A DNA stretch of 64,000 bases from NCBI GenBank assembly GCA_910584985.1, contig CAJUDJ010000008.1, forward strand, positions 1 to 64,000, given 5' to 3'. The notes beneath the pieces were generated by a model. That model worked only from the letters and a program-made list of their open reading frames with translations, had not been told where the DNA came from and ran no database searches. This stretch comes from an uncultured Eubacterium sp. Lineage in GTDB: Bacteria > Bacillota > Clostridia > Oscillospirales > Acutalibacteraceae. This document shows positions 33,290 to 40,406 of the stretch, piece by piece. How positions within the stretch are numbered: the first letter of the stretch is position 1; each line of letters opens with the position of its first letter. The translations under genes and the position numbers were made by a program.

Positions 33290-34021
33290 GCAAGGGTTGA
33301 GCGGAAGCGAAACTTGCGCAGCCCTTGCAAAAAGGGGACAGGGGAGCGAAGCGAAGAATAGGCGAAGCCTATGGGCAATAGCCCATAGGGCTAATTGCCT
33401 TAAATTGCGGGCTTTCAGCCCGCGCTTTCTTGCCCGGGGCGTGAACGCCGCGAGCCAAGCGAGCCCGCAAGCCCCCGCTTCAGAAGCGGGGGCGAGGATC
33501 AGGCGGCATTGCGAGCCCGAGGGCGTAGCATTAGCCCCGGCCGAGAAGCCCGAACGGGACACTGCCCGCAAAGGATGCACCGCGAGATATTGACCAGATG
33601 GTGCGAGCATGACCGCATGCAAATGAGCTGCGGAGCGTTTGCAAGCCACAGGAGCGAAGCGGGGCTTGCAATAAGACGGAGCAGCGAACATTGCGGACCA
33701 GTGCAGAAACCGACCGAGCGGTGCGAACGCCATCCGCAAGGAAGCGCGCAGCGAAGCGTAGACAACGCAGCGGTGGCGGCACCAGCTTGAGCCATGACGA
33801 GCTTAGGCAAAGCCGCGCAAGTGGCGCCGGCGAGGCACGCAGCACTGGCGCAGAGATAAGGCAGGGCTGCGAGTGGAGCGCAGCGGAACAGGCGAAAGCG
33901 CCTGATGCATTGTTTGAGCGTTAGCGAGTAACCTATTATCCGTATACGGACGAGGACCGAAGGGACGGGCGCATTTAGCGAGCTTCCGGCGAAGCGCATC
34001 AGAAGGGCTTGCCCTTCTGAT
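33289..34021 (+). other. GC-rich, hairpin-packed block (candidate structured RNA or ssDNA replication region)
   Basis: About 730 bases of strikingly GC-rich sequence in an AT-rich genome, with no convincing gene. It is a chain of inverted repeats: TTGCAAGGG..CCCTTGCAA (33289-33330), CTATGGGC-AATA-GCCCATAG (33368-33387), GCGGGCT-TTC-AGCCCGC (33407-33423), GCCCCCGCTT-CAG-AAGCGGGGGC (33471-33493), TTGCAAGCC..GGCTTGCAA (33639-33670), TCCGTATACGGA (33939-33950), and ATCAGAAGGGC-TT-GCCCTTCTGAT (33998-34021). The heptamer GCGAAGC occurs five times on the plus strand and its complement not at all. The block lies between the small orphan gene and rep. It could be a large structured RNA, a single-strand origin, or an array of palindromic repeats; the sequence alone does not decide. 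Confidence 0.7.
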
Positions 34022-34036
34022 ACTTCACTTGATAAT
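33998..34036 (+). other. Candidate rolling-circle double-strand origin (dso)
   Basis: A perfect 11-bp hairpin (33998-34008 / 34011-34021) is followed 6 nt later by CTTGATAAT (34028-34036). CTTGATA is the core nick sequence of pC194/pUB110-family plasmids, cut between G and A by Rep_1 initiators. The Rep_1-type gene starts about 70 nt downstream. The predicted nick would be between 34031 and 34032. Confidence 0.55.
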
Positions 34037-34106
34037 TTAGAAATATCTCAATGGGTGCGAAAATAGCCGTTAGCCCAGTATTCAAGCACTGTTCAGGCAT
34101 TTTTAG

Positions 34107-35009
34107 GTGTATACTGATTTTGACAAAATTACAGAAGAATTTACAGAATTGAAAAAGCTGAATAATCGGCTTGTTGAATTGCTGAAAGATGATTTTCTTC
34201 TTGATGAAAAAGCAAGCAAGATTTCTAACTGCGGTGATTTTCTTGGATTTAGCGCATCTGCTGACAGCGGGGAGCTGAAGCTTGTTACAGCCAATTTTTG
34301 CAGGGAAAGGCTTTGCCATACCTGCCAGAAAAGAAAGAGCTTGAAGATGTATGCAAACACGCTGAAGGTTTGCGAATATCTGAAGCAATACAAGGTCAGA
34401 TATATTCATCTTGTTTTGACAGTGCCGAATTGCAGCGGCGGGCAAGCCCTTGTTGAAACTGTGCAAAAGCTGTTTAAAAGTTTTGGAAAATTCTATAAAT
34501 ACGCAGAGATACAGAGAGCTTTCAAGGGCTGTCTGCGCTGCCTTGAAATAACATACAGCAGTGAAAACGGCAGTTTTCACCCGCATTTGCATTGCCTTGT
34601 AGCCGTGAACCAAAGCTATTTTAAAAGCAGATATTATCTGACATATGACAGGCTGCGCGAGCTGTGGCAGAGGGCATGCAAAGCGGATGTGCCTTATCAG
34701 ATTTCTGTGGGTGCAATCAAGGGTGATGTTGCAAAGGGCGTTGCCGAGGTTTGCAAATATTGTGTTAAGCCGCTGGACTATGATAAGCTTGACGAAGTAA
34801 GCATACAGTATGTGCTGCGAACAATAGGGATTGTTTTAAAGGGGCAGCGCTGCGTGCAGAAATACGGACTGATTAAGGAAGCCTATAAAGCGCTGAATAT
34901 TGATGATGAGGAAACGGAAGAGGAGCAGCAACCTGCTGGAGAGGTTTTTTATTTTGGATATGACAGGAATACGGGAAAATACAGAAGAATTAACAATGAC
35001 TTTGCTTGA
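34107..35009 (+). CDS. rep: Rolling-circle replication initiator, Rep_1 (HUH endonuclease) family
   Basis: A 300-aa plasmid-type initiator. The cysteine motif CRERLCHTCQKRKSLK (C65, C70, C73) is the Rep_1 motif I. HPHLHCLV (H158, H160, H162) is the HUH metal motif. The tyrosine in EVCKYCVK (Y218) matches the conserved KY.VK nicking site. Such proteins nick the origin and stay bound to the 5' end. The GTG at 34107 directly follows an in-frame stop and has a poor ribosome site, so the N-terminus is uncertain. A short frame from ATG 34051 (MGAKIAVSPVFKHC) could mark an old frameshift. No mobilisation or resistance genes accompany it. Confidence 0.85.
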   Translation: MYTDFDKITEEFTELKKLNNRLVELLKDDFLLDEKASKISNCGDFLGFSASADSGELKLVTANFCRERLCHTCQKRKSLKMYANTLKVCEYLKQYKVRYIHLVLTVPNCSGGQALVETVQKLFKSFGKFYKYAEIQRAFKGCLRCLEITYSSENGSFHPHLHCLVAVNQSYFKSRYYLTYDRLRELWQRACKADVPYQISVGAIKGDVAKGVAEVCKYCVKPLDYDKLDEVSIQYVLRTIGIVLKGQRCVQKYGLIKEAYKALNIDDEETEEEQQPAGEVFYFGYDRNTGKYRRINNDFA

Positions 35010-35289
35010 ACTGGCTGCGGAATACGAAGCGGATTGCAGGGCGCTTGAAAAGCGCCTTTCCGAGCTGAAAGCGGAGCTTGAAAGCGCAAGGGGAAATGAT
35101 GTTTTTCTTCTGAACAGAAAGATAAAAATTTATACGGATATGCTTTATGAAAGCAGATATTTAGCCAAATATTTAAGAAATTATTATGCGGATAAAAGGG
35201 GAAATTTTAACGAAAACGGACTTTATAGACAAAGACCTGTGGGCGTGTATTATGCAGTGCTTGACACCTTCAAATGCGTTGGTTTGTGA
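34996..35289 (+). CDS. Small coiled-coil protein between rep and integrase
   Basis: A 97-aa protein starting MTLLELAAEYEADCRALEK. Residues about 5-40 form a strong heptad-type helix (RALEKRLSELKAELESA), followed by a second basic helix (YTDMLYESRYLAKYLRNYY). The ATG at 34996 overlaps the last 14 nt of rep, and the 3' third overlaps the integrase frame by about 100 nt. Function is unknown; helical size and position suggest an accessory factor for replication or recombination, which is inference. Confidence 0.6.
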   Translation: MTLLELAAEYEADCRALEKRLSELKAELESARGNDVFLLNRKIKIYTDMLYESRYLAKYLRNYYADKRGNFNENGLYRQRPVGVYYAVLDTFKCVGL

Positions 35290-35767
35290 GCTTGCTCTGC
35301 AAACAGGCTGGCGCATTGATGATTGCCTTGCACTTGCTTCCAAGAAGCTCTCAGAAGCCGAGAAACGCGGAAACACAGTAATTACAATAATAGAGCAGAA
35401 AACGCAGAAAAAGAGCCGTAAACGGCTTTCAAAGGCGTTATTTGATAGATTAAATGCACAAAAAGGGGCGGTTTTTGTGTTTGAAGGAAGGGATGATATT
35501 TGCACACACAGAACACGGCAGGCGGTTTGGGCGGATTTGAAAAGAGCAAGAAAGGCATTGCGATTAAAGCAGAATATAGGGCCGCATTCCGCCCGCAAGG
35601 GCTATGCGGTGGATTTGCTGCAAAGCAGCAGCGATCTTGACAAAGTGCAGCGTGCGTTGAACCACAGCCACGAGAGCGACACGCTGATTTATGCACTGGC
35701 GGATACCTACACAGCGCTTAAGCTGAGAAGCGCCGTCAAGGGCGGCACACAGGTTAAAAAACGATAA
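35186..35767 (+). CDS. Short tyrosine recombinase (integrase) of the mobile element
   Basis: A 193-aa protein consisting of a catalytic phage-integrase domain without the usual N-terminal DNA-binding domain. Residues visible: Arg in TGWRIDD (R43), a basic strand QKTQKKSRKR for the catalytic lysine, the HxxR box GPHSARKGY (H134, R137), LNHSHES (H160), and the tyrosine in TLIYALAD (Y169). The start is uncertain: ATG 35186 lacks a ribosome site and lies inside the coiled-coil gene; ATG 35252 is an alternative. It probably integrates or excises the element. It is clearly different from the chromosomal Xer protein at 36659. Confidence 0.75.
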   Translation: MRIKGEILTKTDFIDKDLWACIMQCLTPSNALVCELALQTGWRIDDCLALASKKLSEAEKRGNTVITIIEQKTQKKSRKRLSKALFDRLNAQKGAVFVFEGRDDICTHRTRQAVWADLKRARKALRLKQNIGPHSARKGYAVDLLQSSSDLDKVQRALNHSHESDTLIYALADTYTALKLRSAVKGGTQVKKR

Positions 35768-35796
35768 ATTAATTGACATTTTCCAGATTGTCAAAT

Positions 35797-35846
35797 GTTT
35801 AACCCCGCGCCCCTTTCCCCGTGGGGAAAGGCGGGGGATTGGGGGA
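35797..35846. repeat. Palindromic repeat, copy 1 (GTTTAACCCCGC plus G-rich hairpin)
   Basis: GTTTAACCCCGCGC followed by CCCTTTCCCC-GT-GGGGAAAGG-CGGGGG, an imperfect long hairpin. It is nearly identical to the copy at 36039. Confidence 0.7.
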
Positions 35847-35850
35847 AAAG

Positions 35851-35883
35851 AAAAAAGCGAAGCTTGACAAGCTTCGCTTTTTT
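35851..35883 (+). terminator. Strong terminator after the integrase
   Basis: A perfect 15-bp stem AAAAAAGCGAAGCTT / AAGCTTCGCTTTTTT (35851-35865 / 35869-35883). Confidence 0.85.
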
Positions 35884-35890
35884 ATGGTAA

Positions 35891-35967
35891 CATTCCCATT
35901 GAAGACAGCACCACCTGCCGACAACACGGATAAAGGGAATGCCTGTTAAACTCTCGTTTAACCCCGC
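35891..35967. repeat. Inverted-repeat cluster downstream of the integrase (candidate att region)
   Basis: CATTCCC (35891-35897) and GGGAATG (35935-35941) are inverted arms. Immediately after lies GTTAAAC-TCTC-GTTTAAC (35945-35962), a perfect 7-bp inverted repeat with a 4-bp centre, similar in shape to a tyrosine-recombinase core site. It runs into the second GTTTAACCCCGC (35956-35967). Position right after the integrase is typical for att, but no matching half site was found on the left. Confidence 0.45.
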
Positions 35968-36038
35968 ATTGCTATAATATCATAAAGCAGATGTGTTTGT
36001 CAATCAGATTTTTTGAAAGGATAAGAACAGTTTTGATT

Positions 36039-36088
36039 GTTTAACCCCGCGCTCCTTTCCCTTGAGGGAAAGGCGGGGGAATGGGTGA
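36039..36088. repeat. Palindromic repeat, copy 2
   Basis: GTTTAACCCCGCGC then TCCTTTCCC-TTGA-GGGAAAGG-CGGGGG. It differs from copy 1 at only a few positions. Further GC-rich hairpins follow: CTGCGG..CCGCAG (36100-36119) and GCCCGC-TTCGC-GCGGGC (36148-36164). Confidence 0.7.
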
Positions 36089-36164
36089 AGTGAAATGCGC
36101 TGCGGGGTTGATACCGCAGCCGATTTGACAAAACACTTATTTTGTAAGCCCGCTTCGCGCGGGC

Positions 36165-36658
36165 GAATAATTCGCAAAAAGAAATTATACAAAATAAAAA
36201 TTTTGCGAAATTCAGGGGAGCTGAATAAGAAAAAGGCAGCGATAAGAAGAAACTTAGGCAAAATATGTCTATTTTGATGTTTTTAAAGAATACTGCTCTG
36301 TTTTGCAGCCATTCAGTTTATTTCCGTAATATCTTATATCATACTGAAAATTTCTATTGAATTGTTTTTTTATTATTGCTTATCTGATAATTTATAAATG
36401 CCAAGATAAGTTAATTAAAAATTTTTTAAAAATAATTTTCTTTTAAATTGATTTTGATTCAGCTTTTTGATAACATATAGTATACCTTACAGAATCCAAT
36501 TTACAATTTCAATGATATGTATTATTCTGATATTTTAATGCAAACAGATTTAATTATAATTCAGCACTTGATTTTTTTAGCAGGATACTTCCCTGGATTT
36601 TATTATAAATTGCATTGTTTTATGAAACTGTTTCACAGAATTCAGATGAGGAGATTTT
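36165..36658. other. AT-rich intergenic region before xerC
   Basis: About 490 bases of strongly AT-rich sequence. It contains the inverted repeat GCGAAT-A-ATTCGC near 36164-36175, but otherwise no supported gene, RNA or clear promoter. The right end of the mobile element probably lies in or before it. Confidence 0.4.
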
Positions 36659-37636
36659 ATGAAGCGAGAAGAATTTTCCGAACTGCCAAAGCTTGTTCAG
36701 CAATATCTGCTTTATATTGAAGCGATTAAAGGTCATTCAGAATTATCTGTTATAGAATATGCCTCTGATTTAAGAACCTTTTTCAGATATATTATGCGTG
36801 AAAAAGGCATAGTAGATAAAAAAACCGAGGATTCGGACATTGATCTCTCCCCTGTTAATCTTGAACTGATAAAGAAAATTACACTGAATGATGCTTATCA
36901 GTTTTTGATTTACTGTAAAAATGAAAGAAAAAACAATGAAAATACAAGGGCAAGGCGTGTTATTTCCATAAGAAGATTTTTTATTTATCTTTCCGATAAT
37001 ATGGGGCTTCTGGAATATAATCCGATGAAAAATCTGGATATACCCAAAACAAAAAAAGCTCTTCCGAAGTATCTTACTCTGGAAGAGGCTGAAACGCTTT
37101 TATCTGTTGTGGACGGACCGTTTAAGGAACGGGATTATGCCATTATAACACTTTTTCTGAACTGCGGAATGCGTCTTTCCGAACTTGTTTCGATAGATTA
37201 TAACGATATTAAAGCAGACGGCTCACTTGTTATTACCGGAAAAGGCAATAAAGAACGTACAGTTTATCTGAATCAGGCTTGCGTGGATGCAGTTGCGGCC
37301 TATATGAAAAAGCGCCCGAATGACGGAGTGCGCGACAGAGCCCTGTTTCTCAGTTCAAGAAATCAGCGCATAAGCCCTAAAACGGTGCAGCATATTGTTT
37401 ATACCAATCTGGATAAGGCAGGCCTTGGCGACAGAGGCCTTTCCGTGCATAAGCTTCGCCACACAGCTGCCACGCTTATGTATCAGCACGGAAATGTGGA
37501 TGTGCTGCTTTTAAAAGAAATTCTGGGACATGAAAATCTGGGCACAACAGAAATTTACACACATATTGCAAATGATGCCGCAAAAAAAGCAATTGAAGCC
37601 AATCCGCTGAGCCACCAAAAATCTAAATGGAAATAA
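36659..37636 (+). CDS. Chromosomal tyrosine recombinase XerC/XerD-like
   Basis: A 325-aa full-length Xer-type recombinase, which would resolve chromosome dimers at dif. The SAM-like N-terminal domain (about 10-130) is followed by the catalytic domain with NCGMRLSELVSIDY (Arg), TGKGNKERTVYL (Lys), HKLRHTAATLM (HxxR), LGHENLGTTEIYTH (His and nucleophilic Tyr). Ribosome site GAGGAG. Its 3' end overlaps the convergent spoIIM gene by 14 nt. Being next to a mobile element, a role as integrase of that element was considered, but it looks like the housekeeping enzyme. Confidence 0.88.
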   Translation: MKREEFSELPKLVQQYLLYIEAIKGHSELSVIEYASDLRTFFRYIMREKGIVDKKTEDSDIDLSPVNLELIKKITLNDAYQFLIYCKNERKNNENTRARRVISIRRFFIYLSDNMGLLEYNPMKNLDIPKTKKALPKYLTLEEAETLLSVVDGPFKERDYAIITLFLNCGMRLSELVSIDYNDIKADGSLVITGKGNKERTVYLNQACVDAVAAYMKKRPNDGVRDRALFLSSRNQRISPKTVQHIVYTNLDKAGLGDRGLSVHKLRHTAATLMYQHGNVDVLLLKEILGHENLGTTEIYTHIANDAAKKAIEANPLSHQKSKWK

Positions 37637-38297
37637 GCCCGTTCAGCGCGGTGCAGACGGCTGTATTTATTACGGTAACAACGATAATAAGTCCTGCATA
37701 GGCAAGATATTTTTTCAGATATGTTCTGTAGTTGAATTCTTCGGACATATCTGTTTTTTTTACGGTTATACTGTAAATTTTTCTGCTTAAATCATAACTC
37801 ATGGAAACAGAATAGAGAATTACGGTTAAAAAAAGGCATACAAACGGCGCCACCATAAGCAGCGAATAACCGATTCCCTTAACATTAAAATTAATGTAAT
37901 AGTATGTAACCTTCATACCTGCTTCAAAGCCGATTAAAAACGGAATGATATTGATTATCGGAAATCCCACAAGGCACACACCAAGCAGAACCGATGCAGC
38001 AAAAATAAGCATATAAAGGCTTAAATTGTTCAGAAACAACTGAAGAAAATCACCGTTTGCTGCCGAAAGAATATTATTCAGTATATCATTTTGGCAGTTT
38101 TTATAAATAAACGAGCCGCAAAGCAGGCCGGCAGCATAAAATAAAACAGAATAAATAAAGGTTTTATTTTCCGAAAACAATGTAAAAAAATCCTTTTTAT
38201 CTGTTTCAATCAGCTCCAGCTTGGCAATTTCACTGCTGAATTCTTTTTCAAATTCCTTCTCAAGTTCCTTTTCGTTTTTTAGTTCAAAACTATCCAT
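37623..38297 (-). CDS. spoIIM: Stage II sporulation protein M-like membrane protein
   Basis: A 224-aa integral membrane protein of the SpoIIM family, part of the engulfment machinery with SpoIID and SpoIIP. An acidic-basic N-terminal cytoplasmic tail (about 1-45) is followed by about five membrane segments, including GLLCGSFIYKN and LGVCLVGFPIINIIPFLIGFE. It starts 1 nt after the stop of the preceding gene and ends in the xerC 3' end. It is the last gene of the queA-tgt-yajC cluster. Confidence 0.85.
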   Translation of the reverse strand: MDSFELKNEKELEKEFEKEFSSEIAKLELIETDKKDFFTLFSENKTFIYSVLFYAAGLLCGSFIYKNCQNDILNNILSAANGDFLQLFLNNLSLYMLIFAASVLLGVCLVGFPIINIIPFLIGFEAGMKVTYYYINFNVKGIGYSLLMVAPFVCLFLTVILYSVSMSYDLSRKIYSITVKKTDMSEEFNYRTYLKKYLAYAGLIIVVTVINTAVCTALNGLISI

Positions 38298-38298
38298 T

Positions 38299-38697
38299 TT
38301 ATTTTACCTTGTATTTCTTAGATTTCTTTGTTGATAAAAGGCCGAAGATTCCGCTTATCAGCAGAACAGCAGCAATTTTAATCAGAAAATGAATAATATT
38401 GTTGCCGTTTATCAGAAGATTGATAAGTGAATATACAATCAAAGGCACAGCAGAAAGCATGCCCATAACAAAGCCGTTGTTTTTAAATGCCCTTACACTG
38501 ATAAAGGAAACAAGGATTGCCGAAAAAGAATTTACGGCATAGGAACAGTATTCAAGATATTTTAAATCAAGATCAAATTGATTTATGGCAAAGGAAAATA
38601 TTGAAGAAAATAATAATACAGAAATTGCAGTCAGTAAAACAGATTTAAGAACAAATTTAATCAGCAGACCGTTTGCCGATGAACTTATTTTTTTCAT
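38299..38697 (-). CDS. TIGR04086-family membrane protein
   Basis: A 132-aa protein with four hydrophobic segments. Its position directly after yajC is the usual context of the TIGR04086 family in Clostridia; function is unknown. The ATG at 38697 follows GGAGGAG by 6 nt; a frame from 38718 would begin inside the upstream hairpin. The ribosome site is the 3' arm of the yajC terminator stem. In many relatives the SCIFF peptide gene scfA follows; here spoIIM does. Confidence 0.75.
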   Translation of the reverse strand: MKKISSSANGLLIKFVLKSVLLTAISVLLFSSIFSFAINQFDLDLKYLEYCSYAVNSFSAILVSFISVRAFKNNGFVMGMLSAVPLIVYSLINLLINGNNIIHFLIKIAAVLLISGIFGLLSTKKSKKYKVK

Positions 38698-38745
38698 AAA
38701 AAACTCCTCCGTATTCATTAAAGAATATTCAGAGGAGTTTTATTT
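38698..38745 (-). terminator. Terminator of yajC that contains the next gene's ribosome site
   Basis: On the minus strand AAAACTCCTC pairs with GAGGAGTTTT, followed by a T run and then ATG. The Shine-Dalgarno GGAGGAG of the TIGR04086 gene lies in the 3' arm, so the hairpin either stops transcription or hides the ribosome site. Confidence 0.7.
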
Positions 38746-38759
38746 TATAACTTATTCAA

Positions 38760-39179
38760 TTATTTTTCATCATCGCTGAGAACCTTTGGTTCTTCTTTAG
38801 CTGATTTTTTGCTTTCCTTTTTTGCCTTGGCTGCCTGTCTTGCAGCCTCAACTTCTTTTTTGCGCTGGTCCATCTTGGTTTTATTTGTGTTTACAGCACC
38901 GCGAAGTATTTTCATTTTTGTTCTGTCCGCTCCGGTTTCGATTACAATATCTTCTTCGCGAATTGTAACCACTCTGCCTACAATACCGCCGATGGTAATG
39001 ATTTCATCACCGATTTCCAGTGAATTTCTCATTTCCTGCTCTTCCTTCTGGCGTTTTTTCTGCGGTCTGATCATCATGAAATACATAATTGCAAAAACAG
39101 CAACCATGGCAATAATCATTGAATAGGAACCGCCGGTAGAGCCGTTAGCGCCGGCAGCAAGCTGAAGTAAAATTGACAT
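38760..39179 (-). CDS. yajC: Preprotein translocase subunit YajC
   Basis: A 139-aa accessory subunit of the Sec translocon. A single membrane segment (about 19-37, IIAMVAVFAIMYFMMIRPQ) ends in the family hallmark RPQKKRQKE. Then comes the conserved LEIGDEIITIGGIVGRVV and a basic C-terminal tail longer than usual. It follows tgt in the queA-tgt-yajC cluster common in bacteria. Confidence 0.95.
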   Translation of the reverse strand: MSILLQLAAGANGSTGGSYSMIIAMVAVFAIMYFMMIRPQKKRQKEEQEMRNSLEIGDEIITIGGIVGRVVTIREEDIVIETGADRTKMKILRGAVNTNKTKMDQRKKEVEAARQAAKAKKESKKSAKEEPKVLSDDEK

Positions 39180-39249
39180 ATTTATGCCCTCCGTAAATTT
39201 ATTAACATATGCTATTATATAGACAAATCATTGAAATTGCAAGAATTTT

Positions 39250-40386
39250 CTAAATTCTTATATCAAGTTTTACAGTATATTCATTTTTATAATCCTCAAA
39301 AGTTCCGTTTTCAATGTTTTCACGGATTTCTTTCATCAGATTATTATAAAAATAAAGGTTATGCATTACGGCAAGGCGCATACCGAGCATTTCGTTTGCT
39401 TTCAGCAGATGGCGCAGATATCCCCTGCTGTATTTTTGACATACGGGGCAGCTGCATGCTTCATCAATCGGCTTAACATCCCTTGCATATTTTGCATTAC
39501 TGATATTGATAATTCCCTTTTTGGTAAACAAATGCCCGTGGCGGGCGTTTCTGCTCGGCATTACGCAGTCAAACAGATCCACACCTCTGCTAACACCTTC
39601 AATAATATTACCGGGTGTTCCGACTCCCATCAGATAACGAGGTTTGTTTTCCGGTGCATAAGGCGTTACAGCGCTGATAATGCGATACATATCCTCTTTC
39701 GGCTCTCCAACGGCAAGACCGCCGATTGCATAGCCATCCAGATCCATTCCTGCAATCAGCTTCATATGTTCAATTCGCAAATCATCAAAAGTGCATCCCT
39801 GATTTATGCCAAAAAGAAGCTGATTTTTGTTTATGGTTTCCGGAAGCGCATTCAGCCTGTCCATTTCTTTTTTGCACCGTTCAAGCCATCTTGTAGTGCG
39901 TTCGCATGCCTCTTTTGCATATTTATAGGTTGCCGGATTTTCAACGCATTCGTCAAATGCCATGGCTATGGTGGATGCAAGACAGCTTTGAATCTGCATG
40001 GATTCCTCAGGACCCATAAAAATTTTTCTGCCGTCTATATGCGACTGAAAGGTTACCCCCTCTTCCTTTATTTTATTGAGCTTTGCAAGGGAAAAGACCT
40101 GAAATCCGCCGCTGTCCGTCAGTATAGGTTTATCCCAGTTAGTAAATTTATGCAGGCCGCCCATATCATAAACAATATCATCACCCGGGCGCACATGAAG
40201 ATGATAGGTGTTGCACAGCATTACCTGTGTGTCAATTCTTTGTAAGTCCTCAGTGGAAAGCCCACCCTTGATTGCTGCAGCAGTGGCAACATTCATAAAG
40301 GCCGGCGTCTGCACGGTGCCGTGAACGGTTTTAAACACGCCGCGCCGAGCCTCCCCTTCTTTTTTTATAACTTCAAATTCAGCCAT
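39250..40386 (-). CDS. tgt: Queuine/preQ1 tRNA-guanine transglycosylase
   Basis: A 378-aa enzyme that exchanges guanine 34 of tRNAs with GUN anticodons for preQ1. Catalytic DSGGFQVFSLA and the nucleophile region GVDLFDCVMPSRNARHG are present, as is the zinc site CSCPVCQKYSRGYLRHL with its distal histidine. The ATG at 40386 follows AGGAGTTATAAAA; a longer frame to 40407 is not needed. queA ends 20 nt upstream. Confidence 0.96.
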   Translation of the reverse strand: MAEFEVIKKEGEARRGVFKTVHGTVQTPAFMNVATAAAIKGGLSTEDLQRIDTQVMLCNTYHLHVRPGDDIVYDMGGLHKFTNWDKPILTDSGGFQVFSLAKLNKIKEEGVTFQSHIDGRKIFMGPEESMQIQSCLASTIAMAFDECVENPATYKYAKEACERTTRWLERCKKEMDRLNALPETINKNQLLFGINQGCTFDDLRIEHMKLIAGMDLDGYAIGGLAVGEPKEDMYRIISAVTPYAPENKPRYLMGVGTPGNIIEGVSRGVDLFDCVMPSRNARHGHLFTKKGIINISNAKYARDVKPIDEACSCPVCQKYSRGYLRHLLKANEMLGMRLAVMHNLYFYNNLMKEIRENIENGTFEDYKNEYTVKLDIRI

Positions 40387-40406
40387 TTTTATAACTCCTG
40401 TAATCA

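Noticed and set aside
33026..33739. 237-codon minus-strand open frame through the GC-rich block
   Set aside because: Low stop density follows from the GC content; composition is unlike a protein, no ribosome site, and it runs through hairpins and over the small orphan gene.
33499..33999. Further long overlapping open frames on both strands in the GC-rich block
   Set aside because: Several frames are open at once, which marks composition and not coding.
34051..34152. Alternative ATG start for Rep (MGAKIAVSPVFKHC)
   Set aside because: It is in another phase and stops after 33 codons; kept only as a hint of an old frameshift.
36095..36277. 60-codon open frame beginning MRCGVDTAADLTKH
   Set aside because: It is translated palindromic repeat sequence (CTGCGG and GCCCGC hairpins) without a ribosome site.
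36659..37636. XerC-like protein as the integrase of the neighbouring element
   Set aside because: It is full length with both Xer domains and in a housekeeping context; the element has its own short recombinase at 35186.
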